Source: Oligosphaeraceae bacterium
GTDB taxonomy: Bacteria; Verrucomicrobiota; Lentisphaeria; Oligosphaerales; Oligosphaeraceae
Direction of reading: 5' to 3'
DNA length: 36,872 nt
Assembly (NCBI GenBank): GCA_012515455.1
Contig: JAAYYJ010000293.1
Coordinates: forward strand, 1 to 36,872
A program made the translations under genes and the position numbers. The notes beneath the pieces were generated by a model. It was not told the DNA's origin and made no database searches. It saw nothing but the letters and a program-made list of their open reading frames with translations. The first letter of the stretch is position 1; the number at the start of each line of letters is the position of its first letter. Positions 8,572 through 17,533 of this stretch are shown here, one piece after another.

Positions 8572-9330
8572 TTATTGGTAGGCGGCGATTTTATCCACGC
8601 GCGGGTCGTTCAGCTCCCGCATCAGTTTAGTAGCCCTGGATTTGGCCATACTTCTGACCTCATCGACCTTCTTGTTGTTCTCAAACAGCATCAGCACCTT
8701 CAGATATTCCAGCACAGCCTGTTTCTTGTCACCTTTGGCCTCGGCCATTTCCCCGAACAGACAGAAGGCCTGCGCGGCTTTAGCCTCATCGGCGCTGACC
8801 ATCTGGCGTTTCAGCACGCTGTCCGCCTTGTCGTAATCCTTATCGGCGATGTAGATCTTGACCATTGAGGCTTCGAGCAGTTCACGCTGCTCTCCCGCCA
8901 GACGGTTGGCCGCAACCAGCACCCGCTTGGCCTCGGCGACCTTGTTGCCGGTCAGCAGCGCATCAGCGTGCATAGAGGCAATCACATTGCTCCAGCCCAG
9001 GTATTTGTACTTCGCAAACACGCCATCCGCCTGACTGATGACCTGGTCGTATTTCTTCTCGGCGAACAGCTGTTCCAGGGCCGCGACCTCCTTCGGCTTG
9101 CTGACAAAGCCCATCTTGTACTGCCCGGCTCGGAACGGCATCTTGAGCTTGCCGTCCACATCCAGAACCAGATTGCCCTGGTCATCGGCCTTCAGGGCCC
9201 GGCCGCTGATTTTGCGGTTGTCACTGGTGATGACGTAGCAGTCCTGCTTGCCTTGTGCCTGGGCCAAGCCTGGCGCACCGATTACCGCCAGCAACAACAG
9301 ACTGAGCATATACCGTTTACAATTCGCCAT
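8572..9330 (-). CDS. Exported TPR-like repeat protein of the ExbB/ExbD unit
   Basis: The 252-residue product has a signal peptide (about 1-25, ending AQAQG). A short beta-rich segment follows (about 28-75, CYVITSDNRKISGRALK then LVLDVDGKLKMPF). The remainder (about 80-250) is helical repeats that resemble tetratricopeptides, for example LLTGNKVAEAKRVLVAANRL and GDKKQAVLEYLKVLMLFE. GGAGG precedes the ATG. It lies 78 bp after the giant TPR gene and 53 bp before exbB, so it is probably co-transcribed. By analogy with CpoB/YbgF, the TPR protein of the Tol system, it may be a periplasmic regulator or adaptor. The family itself is not recognised. Confidence 0.82.
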   Translation of the reverse strand: MANCKRYMLSLLLLAVIGAPGLAQAQGKQDCYVITSDNRKISGRALKADDQGNLVLDVDGKLKMPFRAGQYKMGFVSKPKEVAALEQLFAEKKYDQVISQADGVFAKYKYLGWSNVIASMHADALLTGNKVAEAKRVLVAANRLAGEQRELLEASMVKIYIADKDYDKADSVLKRQMVSADEAKAAQAFCLFGEMAEAKGDKKQAVLEYLKVLMLFENNKKVDEVRSMAKSRATKLMRELNDPRVDKIAAYQ

Positions 9331-9408
9331 AGCGCATTTACCTCCGCATTTGCCTTATATATTTTCTGAATTGCTGCTGTTTTCCACCTGCCGGCAAGGG
9401 GCACCGAC

Positions 9409-12400
9409 TCAGTTCGCCAGGCGGCTGATTTCCGCCAGGTATTTCCCGCCACTGAACAGCGTTTTGTAACGTTTGACCATCTCGTTGACCTTCTCCTGCT
9501 CGCCCGCCAATGAGTACAGCTTCGCGCTGCCCACCAGTGCCCGTTCGATTAACTCCCGGTTCTCCGGAATCTTCGGGTCAGCCAGCAGGACAATCTGATA
9601 GTTGGACAGAGCAGCATTGCGCTTGCTCGGGTCATTGCTCTTCAGAATCGCATCAGCATAGAGACAGGAAGCCTGGTTGCGCATCAGGGGCGAGGTGGCG
9701 AACATCATCACGTCATAGAGGTCCTGCTCCAGGCCCGCCCAGTCCGGCGGATCGATGTTCGCTTTGGCTTCAGCCAGAATGAATTTGATCTCGAAAAAGA
9801 AATTACTGCGTTCATTCGCGGCCAGGATGCCCTCCAGAATTTTAATGGCCTCGGCATAGCGTTTGTTGCTGGCCAGGCTTTGCCCCAGGGCGAAGCTGGC
9901 GCGCTCCTTCTGCCCGCGGGTGATGGCAGGAGCATCGGGATGCTTCGGGTCATCAGCACGCTTCAGAATTTCCCGGTTGGCTACGCTGGCGGGGATGGGC
10001 AGACCGGCTTTAAGGCAGATATCCGAGACATAATACAAGTTCGCCAGGGCAATCTCCTCCGGCTTGCCCAGCAGTTTCTCAAACGCTTTGGCAGCCTCTT
10101 CCAGATTGCCGTTCTCGGCTTGGGCCCGCCCCAGCATAAACAGGGCTTTCTGGGTCGCGGGGTCTTTCGGGAATTCCGCCGCCAAACGACGCAGGACATC
10201 AGAGGCCTTAACCGGATCCTCGATATCAAACAAATAAATCGAACCTAAGCGAGACATGTTCTCCGGCGCCTTGGAAGAGGGATGCTGCTGCAGAAATTTC
10301 CCAAACCCTTCCACCGCCTTGCTCTTCAGGCTGTCGAACTCTTTTTTGGTCGGTTCATTGCCGGCCGTGACTTCCTCCAGAATCTTGCTGGCGGCGGCTA
10401 TGCCGGCACGGCTGTTTTCTGCCCGCTGGGCGAGATATTCGCCGCGCACTGCAATCTTCTCGCTCAGCAGTTTCTTGCGCGCGTCCTCAGCTTGGAAAGC
10501 AGCTTCAATTGCGCGCTTTAGTTCGTCCTGGGACGTCTTACGCTCCGCAACCGCTTTTTCCAAAATCCCGCCATAGACGCGGTTCAGGGACAGAGTTTTG
10601 CCGGCGGCGAGCTGCTCCGCCTCTACAATCTGCGCCTCGATTTTGGCCAGCGCGAGATCATTTTTCACCCGCAAGGCCTCGGCCTCGGCGGCAGTAACGT
10701 CCTCGGCCAGCTCAACCACCGCCCGCTCGAGGTTGCGGATTTCCGCCTGGGTCTGCTCGCTGCTGGCCTCCTTCTGGCGCACAAACGCGGCCTGGAAGAG
10801 CTCATTCATCTTCGTCGCCGCTTCGGCCAGCTGGTCGAGTTCCTTCTGCAGGTTTTCCTTCTCCTTGCCCTTGGCATCATCGACCCGGCTCTCCATCTGT
10901 GACTTCAACTCCTGCGCGGCCTGGCGTTCTGAGTCCGCGAGAGTCAAAGCCTTGTCGGCATCTTCCTGAGCCTTGCGCAAAGCCACGGCCTGGGCTGCGG
11001 ACTCCTGACCGCGCTTCTTAAGCTCGGCGATGCGTTCGCTGATTTCTTTGGCTTCGTCATTCAGCCGGGCCAGGCGTTTCTCAATCTTCGCTTTCTCCTG
11101 CACCGCATCCGCAGCCCGCTTCTCCTGGGTCAGGTTGTTGCCGACTAGCTCATTTTTTTTCTGCACCTCCAAGTCGGCAATGCGCTTGATGATGCTGCTC
11201 TGCAAGGTTTGCCGGTGGACCTGCTTCTCCGCCTCGCTCATCTTAGCCATATCTTCCGACACCGCCTCAATCTGCTGCGTAGCCAGGGCAGTAAAATCCA
11301 GCAGCATCTCGGCATAGGAATTCTGCAAGGCCGCGAGATTCTCGTCCAGGCTGTTTAGACTCAGCTTTGCCTGTTCCTGCTCGGCCTGTCCCTGGGCGAT
11401 GGTCTCTTCGAAGGCCTTGATGCGATCCTGCAGGACCTTCCTGCGATTTTTGGCGACCGTCATTTCCGGGCGGTATCTCTCCGCTGCCAAATCGTAAGCC
11501 CAGGGCAGGAAGGACAGGCAGTCCTCACGCAACCGGCCCGCGACCTCGCTTTTCAGATCAAAACCGCTGTCTTTGTCGCTGAGGACTTTCTGCAGCTGCT
11601 CGAAATGCCCCACCGCATCCAGAGGATGATCGCTGTAAATCAGCAAATAGGCACCCTGGAATTTCGCCTGCAGGCGGTCGTTGGCGTAACGCGGATTCGA
11701 TTCGCTCTCGAAATAGTTCAGGAAGTACTCTATGGCCTTCTCCCGTTCCCCGACCGAATCATAGCACCAGGCCAGCTTATACTGTGAACGCACACCCGTC
11801 GGGAAAGTCCCGAAGACTTCGACCATGCGCTGATATTTGGGTATCGCCGACCGGAATGCCGCCTGGGCCTCTTCGTGGGCCTTGGCTTTGTCGCTGGCGT
11901 TAGCAGCCTGGTTGGCCCGCTCAGCCAGACGACTCGCCTGCGCGAACGCATTCTCCGCCACCGTGAAGGCAATTTCCGAAGCCTTGGGGTGGGACGGGGC
12001 GGCATCGACAAATTTATCGAAAGCGGACAGAGCCCGGCCCTCGTATTCGGTTTTCAGGGAGGGCTTCTTCTCGTTCTGGGCCTTGGTCCAAAGCATCACT
12101 CCGAAACGCAGGGCGGCATCAGCGGTGCCTTCTGCGCGGGGGGCGACCGCGCTCAAATAATCCAGGAGCGCATCAGCGCCATTGAGGTCATCCATCTCCG
12201 CCAGGCACATCACCAGGCGCAACCCCACCTCCGGGACACGTTTGCCGGTACGTCCCAGCCGCAGTGCCTCCAGGCAAGGCTGGAATGCACTCTGATAGTT
12301 CTTCTGCTGCAGGAAAGCATCCGCCTTTTCCAAGCTGGCCGAAACAATCGCGGCTGAGCCGCTTTGTTTGAGCTCCAGCTTCTCGCCGAATTTTGCTTCC

Positions 12401-13500
12401 GAGAACTTGCTGCAGGCATCGTGTTCGGTGATGGCCTGATTCTGGAAGGCGCTGTCGGGATACTCGTCGAGCAGTTTTTCCAGATATTTGGCTGCGCCCC
12501 GGATTTGCACCTTGGCCTTGTCTGTCTCGCCCTTGGCATAAGTTGTCACGGCGTGACTGGCGAAAGCAATAGCCTTGTAGTACATTGCTTCGACCAGTGG
12601 CGACTTGGGGGAATTCTCCAGCCCCTGCATCTTGGCCAGCTCCTCCAGACGCGGGGTGATCATATCAATGGCTTTGACGGCATTGGCAAAATCATCGATT
12701 TTGCCAATATCCTTGGCTTTTTCCTTTTCTTTAGGCAGCAGCGGCAGAAGCTTGCCCCGCCCGCGGATAATGTATGACCGCGCCAGCTGCACCGCACCAG
12801 CAGCAGCCACCCCGTCACGGATAAACTGCAGGTTCTCCAAACCTTTGATGGCTGCAGCCAGGGCCTTGTCATCAATCTTGCCGCTGGACTTCAGCTTATT
12901 CTCCTCGTTGTCAATGGCGGTCTGAAGCTTCAGAAATTCCATCTGCCGTTCATCGACCGCGCCCTTGATGTTGGCCAGCAACTCCAGAACCTTGGCCGCC
13001 TCGGCCGGCTTGTTCATCGATTTCAGGACGTAGTTGTAGATCATCACCGCCTGTTTGAATTTGTTGGCGTCGGATTTCTTGTTCGAAGCCGGCTGCTGAT
13101 TTTTGGCAAAATATTCTTTATAGACCTTGGCTGCCTCAGGCCATTGCTTGCGGGCGGCAAAAACCTGCGCCTGCAACAGCAGCACTTCGCCCGCCAAGGG
13201 GGAGTTCTTGGGAATAGCCTTCAAGGCGGTATCGGCGTCTTTACTGCGTCCGACGGTATAGAAAATACGGGCCTTCTCCAGATTGATCAGGTCTTTCTGC
13301 TCGGGATATTTTTTCTGCATCTGCCCGAGCTGCATCTCAGCGTAGTCATTGAATTCAATGCGGCTGAGCTCCTGCAGGAAAGTCAAATCCAGTTCGAATT
13401 CATCGATGGCCAAGAGCAGGCTGCTGCAGAACAACATCAGCACCAAGAAAAAAGACCACCGCCTGGAGGACTTTCCCGCTGTCAATATCTTATTGCCCAT
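9409..13500 (-). CDS. Giant envelope TPR / coiled-coil / TPR protein
   Basis: The 1363-residue protein has an N-terminal hydrophobic signal or anchor (about 15-32). Tetratricopeptide-like repeats cover about 35-670. A very long charged coiled coil rich in Glu, Lys, Gln and Ala spans about 685-1025. More TPR repeats cover about 1040-1363, for example FPKDPATQKALFMLGRAQAE and GNLEEAAKAFEKLLGKPEE. It has no catalytic motif. AAAGGACG precedes the ATG. It is the first gene of the unit that continues through the small TPR protein, exbB, two exbD and the toroid transducer. The architecture suggests a periplasmic scaffold that could reach across the periplasm. The role in the ExbB/ExbD machine is inferred from gene order only. 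Confidence 0.88.
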   Translation of the reverse strand: MGNKILTAGKSSRRWSFFLVLMLFCSSLLLAIDEFELDLTFLQELSRIEFNDYAEMQLGQMQKKYPEQKDLINLEKARIFYTVGRSKDADTALKAIPKNSPLAGEVLLLQAQVFAARKQWPEAAKVYKEYFAKNQQPASNKKSDANKFKQAVMIYNYVLKSMNKPAEAAKVLELLANIKGAVDERQMEFLKLQTAIDNEENKLKSSGKIDDKALAAAIKGLENLQFIRDGVAAAGAVQLARSYIIRGRGKLLPLLPKEKEKAKDIGKIDDFANAVKAIDMITPRLEELAKMQGLENSPKSPLVEAMYYKAIAFASHAVTTYAKGETDKAKVQIRGAAKYLEKLLDEYPDSAFQNQAITEHDACSKFSEAKFGEKLELKQSGSAAIVSASLEKADAFLQQKNYQSAFQPCLEALRLGRTGKRVPEVGLRLVMCLAEMDDLNGADALLDYLSAVAPRAEGTADAALRFGVMLWTKAQNEKKPSLKTEYEGRALSAFDKFVDAAPSHPKASEIAFTVAENAFAQASRLAERANQAANASDKAKAHEEAQAAFRSAIPKYQRMVEVFGTFPTGVRSQYKLAWCYDSVGEREKAIEYFLNYFESESNPRYANDRLQAKFQGAYLLIYSDHPLDAVGHFEQLQKVLSDKDSGFDLKSEVAGRLREDCLSFLPWAYDLAAERYRPEMTVAKNRRKVLQDRIKAFEETIAQGQAEQEQAKLSLNSLDENLAALQNSYAEMLLDFTALATQQIEAVSEDMAKMSEAEKQVHRQTLQSSIIKRIADLEVQKKNELVGNNLTQEKRAADAVQEKAKIEKRLARLNDEAKEISERIAELKKRGQESAAQAVALRKAQEDADKALTLADSERQAAQELKSQMESRVDDAKGKEKENLQKELDQLAEAATKMNELFQAAFVRQKEASSEQTQAEIRNLERAVVELAEDVTAAEAEALRVKNDLALAKIEAQIVEAEQLAAGKTLSLNRVYGGILEKAVAERKTSQDELKRAIEAAFQAEDARKKLLSEKIAVRGEYLAQRAENSRAGIAAASKILEEVTAGNEPTKKEFDSLKSKAVEGFGKFLQQHPSSKAPENMSRLGSIYLFDIEDPVKASDVLRRLAAEFPKDPATQKALFMLGRAQAENGNLEEAAKAFEKLLGKPEEIALANLYYVSDICLKAGLPIPASVANREILKRADDPKHPDAPAITRGQKERASFALGQSLASNKRYAEAIKILEGILAANERSNFFFEIKFILAEAKANIDPPDWAGLEQDLYDVMMFATSPLMRNQASCLYADAILKSNDPSKRNAALSNYQIVLLADPKIPENRELIERALVGSAKLYSLAGEQEKVNEMVKRYKTLFSGGKYLAEISRLAN

Positions 13501-13595
13501 CTATGCGTCCTTTGCATTATGCCAATACTGAGCCGGCAGAAAAAATGCTACGCATCGACAAACAACTCTGTGCGAGTACTGAATAACGATAGAGA

Positions 13596-13674
<79 letters not shown>

Positions 13675-14261
13675 ACTTCTTTCTCAAATTGCCAGACAGA
13701 CAGGGCCAACTCTATGCACCAACTCTGTCAGCACATATAATGTAGCTCGTCTTTCGCTAACAACAACCCCGCACAGCGAAATTTATCGCCAACAAAGCAT
13801 TTTTCGCCTTTTCTGCCACCATCTCCAGCGTGAACACCGTTGCGGCAGGAGACAAAAAACACCAACGGACATAGTATAATCATCATGGCGGAAAATGTCA
13901 AGAAAGAAAAACAAATTATCTCGCTAGGGAATCAATTATTGCCTGATTATAGCCAATACAACGCCCGCGGGCAGGACATGCCCGGGATTCCTTGTCCTTT
14001 ATTGGTCAAAGGATGGAAATTCAAAGAGTTATGGGTAAAATGCGTTTCGGCCCTTGTCGGACCCCCAAAAACAGCTACATTTTGTCCGCATCAACTCGGT
14101 GGGCTCTCAGCCCACCCTACCGAGGGGGGCCTCCAGCCCTAATATTGACGCGCGCGCGAGATGCAAATCAGGGCCGGGACCACGCGGAAACAACCCATTT
14201 TCTGCCAGGAGCGAGTCCCCGACATGGCGAGTCCCCAGGGACAGGGGGGTGCCCCGGCCAA
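13675..14261. other. Non-coding stretch upstream of tRNA-Pro and the tandem array
   Basis: These 587 bases hold no gene I can support. The left two thirds are richer in A+T than the surroundings. One frame (plus strand, ATG at 13885 to about 14142) is open but has no ribosome site, unlikely composition and no recognisable motif. From about 14090 the sequence becomes G+C rich and passes through a strong hairpin at 14098-14116 into the 55-bp tandem array. Confidence 0.5.
14098..14116. repeat. Perfect 8-bp inverted repeat, REP-like hairpin
   Basis: GGTGGGCT (14098-14105) is the exact reverse complement of AGCCCACC (14109-14116), with loop CTC. The flanks CTCGG (14095-14099, partly overlapping) and CCGAG just downstream can offer an alternative longer pairing. 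No T tract follows. It resembles REP-type intergenic palindromes; only one copy is seen in this window. Confidence 0.45.
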
Positions 14262-14810
14262 GTGGTACAGATGGGGCTGCAGCGGGTCAACAGGACTGGC
14301 GGTGGCAGGGCCGCCGGTGGCACAGATGGGGCCGCAGCGGCCAACAGGACTGGCGGCGGCAGGGTCGCCGGTGGCACAGATGGGGCCGCAGCGGGATAAC
14401 AGGACTGGCGGCGCCAGGGCCGCCGGTGGTACAGATGGGGCCGCGGCGGGATAACAGGACTGGCGGCGCCAGGGCCGCCGGTGGTACAGATGGGGCCGCA
14501 ACGGGATAACAGGACTGGCGGCGCCAGGGCCGCCGGTGGCACAAATGGCGCCGCAACGGGATAACAGGACTGGCGGCGCCAGGGCCGCCGGTGGCACAAA
14601 TGGCGCCGCAATGGGTCAACAGGACTGGCGGCGGCAGGGCCGCCGGTGGCACAGATGGAGCCGCAACGGGTTAACAGGACTGGTGGCGCCAGGGACGCCG
14701 GTGGCACAGATGGGGCCGCAACGGGATAACAGGACTGGCGGCGCCAGGGCCGCCGGTGGCACAAATGGCGCCGCAATGGGTCAACAGGACTGGCGGCGGC
14801 AGAGCCGCCG
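14262..14810. repeat. Ten-copy 55-bp tandem array (minisatellite) with internal hairpin in each unit
   Basis: Units begin GTGG[C/T]ACA at 14262, 14317, 14371, 14426, 14481, 14536, 14591, 14646, 14701 and 14756. Nine are 55 bp and the second is 54 bp. Each contains ACTGGCGGC-loop-GCCGCCGGT, a potential stem of about 9 bp with a 6-nt loop. Two linked variants alternate: GGATAACAGG with loop GCCAGG (units 3-6 and 9; unit 8 has GTTAAC instead), and GTCAACAGG with loop GGCAGG or GGCAGA (units 1, 7, 10; unit 2 is close to this type). Unit pair 9-10 closely matches units 5 and 7. Because 55 is not a multiple of 3, long open frames across the array are a by-product and not genes. It lies 78 bp beyond the stop codon of the beta-ketoacyl synthase gene. 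The array has no unique spacers, so it is not CRISPR. Confidence 0.95.
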
Positions 14811-14888
14811 TGGGCGGTTGATTGGCGCCCCAGCGGCAGCAATTGCAGGCGCGGCTCGGTCGCCGCCGCTGTCCCCGGAGGATATTTT

Positions 14889-16085
14889 TCACGCCCGGGT
14901 CTGCGCCAGGATCACCGCTGCGTTGTTGCCGCCGATGCCAGCGGAATTCACCAGTGCGGTGGAGAATTCCTTGCAGCGGGGCTGGCCGGCCAGACTGTCC
15001 AGGAAGGCGCAATCGGGGTCGATTTCCTGCAGATTCAGGGTGGGCGGAATAATACCATGGCGCATCGCCAGCAAGGTGATGACGGCCTCCGCCAGACCGG
15101 CTGCGCCTAGCAGATGCCCGAGCTGGGATTTGTGGGCCGCGACGGTCAGCCCGGACAGGCGCTCTCCGAAGATGTTCCGCAGTGCGGCCGCTTCGGTCTT
15201 GTCATTCGCGACGGTGCTGGTGGCGTGGGCGCAGACATGCTCAATGTCAGCCGCGTCCAGGCCAGACTGCCGCAGAGCCTCGTGCATGACTTCCCGCGAG
15301 CCCTCGGCTTCGGGCCTGGGGGCAGTAAGATGGAAGGCGTTGTTGTTGGTGGCCGCACCGAGCAAGTACTGCGCCGGGGCAGCCGACGCAGCCCGGTCGT
15401 CCTCACGCTCCAGCAGCACCGCCGCCGCTCCTTCACTGAAGATGGTGCCCGAGCGCCGCCGGTCGAAGGGACGCATGGTATCACTGGTTATGGTGCGCAA
15501 GTTGTGCAGGCCGCACCAGCAGAACTCACTCAGGATGTCGAAGGCGATGACCAGCACCCGCGCCGCCCGGCCAGTGCGGAGGATATCCCAGCCGGCGGCC
15601 AAAGCCGCGGTCCCTGAGGCGCAGGAGAAGGACAGCTGCTGACAGCCGCCGGCACAGCCCAGCGAGCGGGCCAATCCCGGCAGGAAATCCTCCCAGTGCT
15701 GCTGTGAAGCCAGTGAGACCGCCCCGAGGTCCTGCTTCTCCCGCCAGAGCCACTCCTGGGTCTCCCAGGCTCCAAAATTGCTGGCCAGCACCAATGCCAG
15801 GGCGCTGTCCGGCCGGGCCGGAGCCCCCTCCGGCAATCCCAGGGCCTGCCGGCCGGCCTGCTTAGCCAGTGCGCCGGCTAGCTCATCCTCGGGATAAGCA
15901 TTGCGCAGAAACTCATCCTCGACTTCGGACAGCATCCCCGCCTTTTGCTGCTGATAAGGGGCCGCGGGAAATCTCCATATCGGGCGGAAGGCGTCCTGCC
16001 CGGCACACATGCGCTGGTATACCTCCTCGGGATTGCGCCCCAAGCTGCAGCACAAACCTTGACCCACAAAACGTATTTTTGCCAT
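14889..16085 (-). CDS. Beta-ketoacyl-ACP synthase (KAS II / FabF-like)
   Basis: This 398-residue thiolase-fold enzyme would condense an acyl thioester with malonyl-ACP. The Cys-His-His triad is visible: C155 in FSCASGTAAL, H287 in HATSTVANDKTE and H324 in KSQLGHLLGAAG. FDRRRSGTIFSEGAAAVLLE (208-226) is the gatekeeper region, and the C-terminal NSAGIGGNNAAVIL is the glycine-rich end of the family. It is somewhat divergent: HA replaces the usual HG before TST, and the central region is Cys-rich. AGGAG lies upstream of the ATG, 18 bp after the dinB stop, so the two genes are likely co-transcribed. No ACP, ketoreductase or malonyltransferase gene is near. The substrate cannot be told from the sequence. 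Confidence 0.92.
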   Translation of the reverse strand: MAKIRFVGQGLCCSLGRNPEEVYQRMCAGQDAFRPIWRFPAAPYQQQKAGMLSEVEDEFLRNAYPEDELAGALAKQAGRQALGLPEGAPARPDSALALVLASNFGAWETQEWLWREKQDLGAVSLASQQHWEDFLPGLARSLGCAGGCQQLSFSCASGTAALAAGWDILRTGRAARVLVIAFDILSEFCWCGLHNLRTITSDTMRPFDRRRSGTIFSEGAAAVLLEREDDRAASAAPAQYLLGAATNNNAFHLTAPRPEAEGSREVMHEALRQSGLDAADIEHVCAHATSTVANDKTEAAALRNIFGERLSGLTVAAHKSQLGHLLGAAGLAEAVITLLAMRHGIIPPTLNLQEIDPDCAFLDSLAGQPRCKEFSTALVNSAGIGGNNAAVILAQTRA

Positions 16086-16103
16086 TCTATCCGCTCCTGA
16101 CCA

Positions 16104-17378
16104 TTATTTTTGCGGTCCATCCGGACCGGCCACTTCATGCTTGCCTGGTTCTTGCGCCGGTGGCCACCAGCCGCGCCGCAACGCATCCGCTCCGAGCTGC
16201 TGGCGCAGACGATCCACCGCCTGATCGAGACAGGCGTTGCGCCGCTGCTCCTGAGCGGGCATGGCCACGCCGGGCTCATCTGCGAACAACAACTGTTGCT
16301 GCGGCCCCGGCACAGGCTCCTGCCCCGGGGCACAGAGTGCGCTGACACCAAACCCAACCAGTCGGACCGGCTCCCCGGGACTGAACTGCGACCACAGTGC
16401 TCCGGCACAATGCAGCAGCACCCGGTCCGCCTGACTGCGGGGCCGGATCGGCATCTGTCGGCTCACGGTGCGAAAATCCTGATACCGCAGTTTTACCGTT
16501 GCGGTCCCGGCCAGCAGTCCGGCCTGGCGCAGGCGTTGCCCCACGACCTCGGCCAGTCTCCACAAGGCCATGCGGACCTGTTCAGGGTCCCGGCAATCGA
16601 CTGGGAAAGTCTCCTCGTGGGAGATAGATTTCTCCTGCGCTTCCTCCGGCTGCACCGCACGGTTGTCCCAGCCGTGCGCCAGGGCCTTGATCTGCTCTCC
16701 TGAGGTATTCCCCAGCATCCGCCTCAGGGCTTCGACGCTGGTTTTCTGCAGGTCGCCAATCCGGCGCAAAGAGTATTTCGCCAGCACTTGTGCTGTCTTC
16801 GGCCCGACGCCCCAGATTTTACCCACCGGCAGCGGGGCCAGAAAGGCCTGCACCTCGGCCGGGTCCACCGGCACCACCGTGAGGCCGTCCGGCTTATGCA
16901 AATCACTGGCCAGCTTGGCCAGGAACATATTCGAAGCCACGCCGACGGAGGCGGTTAGTCCGGTGGTCGCCCTGATCCGCTCCTTCAGCTGCCGCGCTGT
17001 CTCGACTGGGTCCGCAGGCAGGCCATGGACATGGGATAGGTCCAGGAAGGCTTCGTCAATCGAGGCCGGCTGCACGCATGGGGTGAATGCCCGCAATACC
17101 CCCATGACCTGGGCCGAGAGCTCGGCGTAGCGCTCATAGCGTCCGGGAACAAAAATGCCCTGGGGGCAGAGGCGGAACGCGGTCCTTGACGGCATGGCCG
17201 AATGGACCCCGAAACGGCGCGCTTCATATGAGCAGGTGGATACCACGCCCCGCTGATCGGGAGCCGCCCCGACGATCACCGGCCGGCCCCGCCATTCGGG
17301 GTGATCCAGCTGCTCCACCGAAGCGAAGAATGCATCCAGATCGAGATGGAGAATGTGATTGCTTGCGGCTGTGTTCAT
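16104..17378 (-). CDS. dinB: DNA polymerase IV (Y-family, DinB)
   Basis: DinB is a translesion polymerase. The 424-residue protein shows the palm metal ligands: D13 in HLDLDAFFASVEQ, and D108-E109 in SIDEAFLDLS. YEARRFGVHSAMPSRTA is the finger motif of Y-family polymerases. The helix-hairpin-helix is PVGKIWGVGPKTAQVLAKY (about residues 192-210), followed by the little-finger domain to about 350. The last 60 residues are a Gln/Pro-rich extension with no clear beta-clamp motif except possibly QQQLLF (about 350), which fits the QxxLF clamp-binding pattern. Its ATG overlaps the stop of a small upstream frame (ATGA). No LexA-type box was seen upstream. Confidence 0.96.
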   Translation of the reverse strand: MNTAASNHILHLDLDAFFASVEQLDHPEWRGRPVIVGAAPDQRGVVSTCSYEARRFGVHSAMPSRTAFRLCPQGIFVPGRYERYAELSAQVMGVLRAFTPCVQPASIDEAFLDLSHVHGLPADPVETARQLKERIRATTGLTASVGVASNMFLAKLASDLHKPDGLTVVPVDPAEVQAFLAPLPVGKIWGVGPKTAQVLAKYSLRRIGDLQKTSVEALRRMLGNTSGEQIKALAHGWDNRAVQPEEAQEKSISHEETFPVDCRDPEQVRMALWRLAEVVGQRLRQAGLLAGTATVKLRYQDFRTVSRQMPIRPRSQADRVLLHCAGALWSQFSPGEPVRLVGFGVSALCAPGQEPVPGPQQQLLFADEPGVAMPAQEQRRNACLDQAVDRLRQQLGADALRRGWWPPAQEPGKHEVAGPDGPQK

Positions 17379-17533
17379 GAGAAAAAGCGGCCGGGGGTCA
17401 GCAACGCCTGCAGCAGTCCGGGCAAACTCCGGTCCTGCTGCAAATATAACCGCAGTTCCGGCAATAACAATGCCCCGCAGCCATGTCCCTGGGGATTATC
17501 GGTCAACTTACTGCAGCGCCCTGGCGCCGGCAC
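17375..17533 (-). CDS. Possible small gene coupled to dinB
   Basis: This 52-residue frame starts with GTG at 17533 and ends at TGA 17375-17377, overlapping the dinB ATG as ATGA. That is the junction style used repeatedly elsewhere in this window. Third codon positions are mostly G or C, as in the neighbours. The product contains DNPQGHGCGALLLPELR and ends LLTPGRFFS; I do not recognise it. The GTG has no ribosome site. In the adjacent frame an ATG at about 17545 opens MLQYCAGARALQ and stops at the point where this frame looks coding, so the true gene may be about 60 residues with a frameshift (natural or error). The remaining 190 bases up to the aldolase gene hold nothing I can identify. Confidence 0.3.
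   Translation of the reverse strand: MPAPGRCSKLTDNPQGHGCGALLLPELRLYLQQDRSLPGLLQALLTPGRFFS

Noticed and set aside
13885..14142. Possible small protein before the tandem array
   Set aside because: It has no ribosome site and no recognisable motif, and its end runs into a REP-like hairpin.
14262..14810. CRISPR array
   Set aside because: The whole 55-bp period is repeated, with no unique spacers, and there are no cas genes.
14168..15642. Long open frames on both strands across the tandem array
   Set aside because: The 55-bp unit changes frame in each copy and lacks stops in most frames, so the open frames are a by-product. The right part is antisense to the synthase gene.
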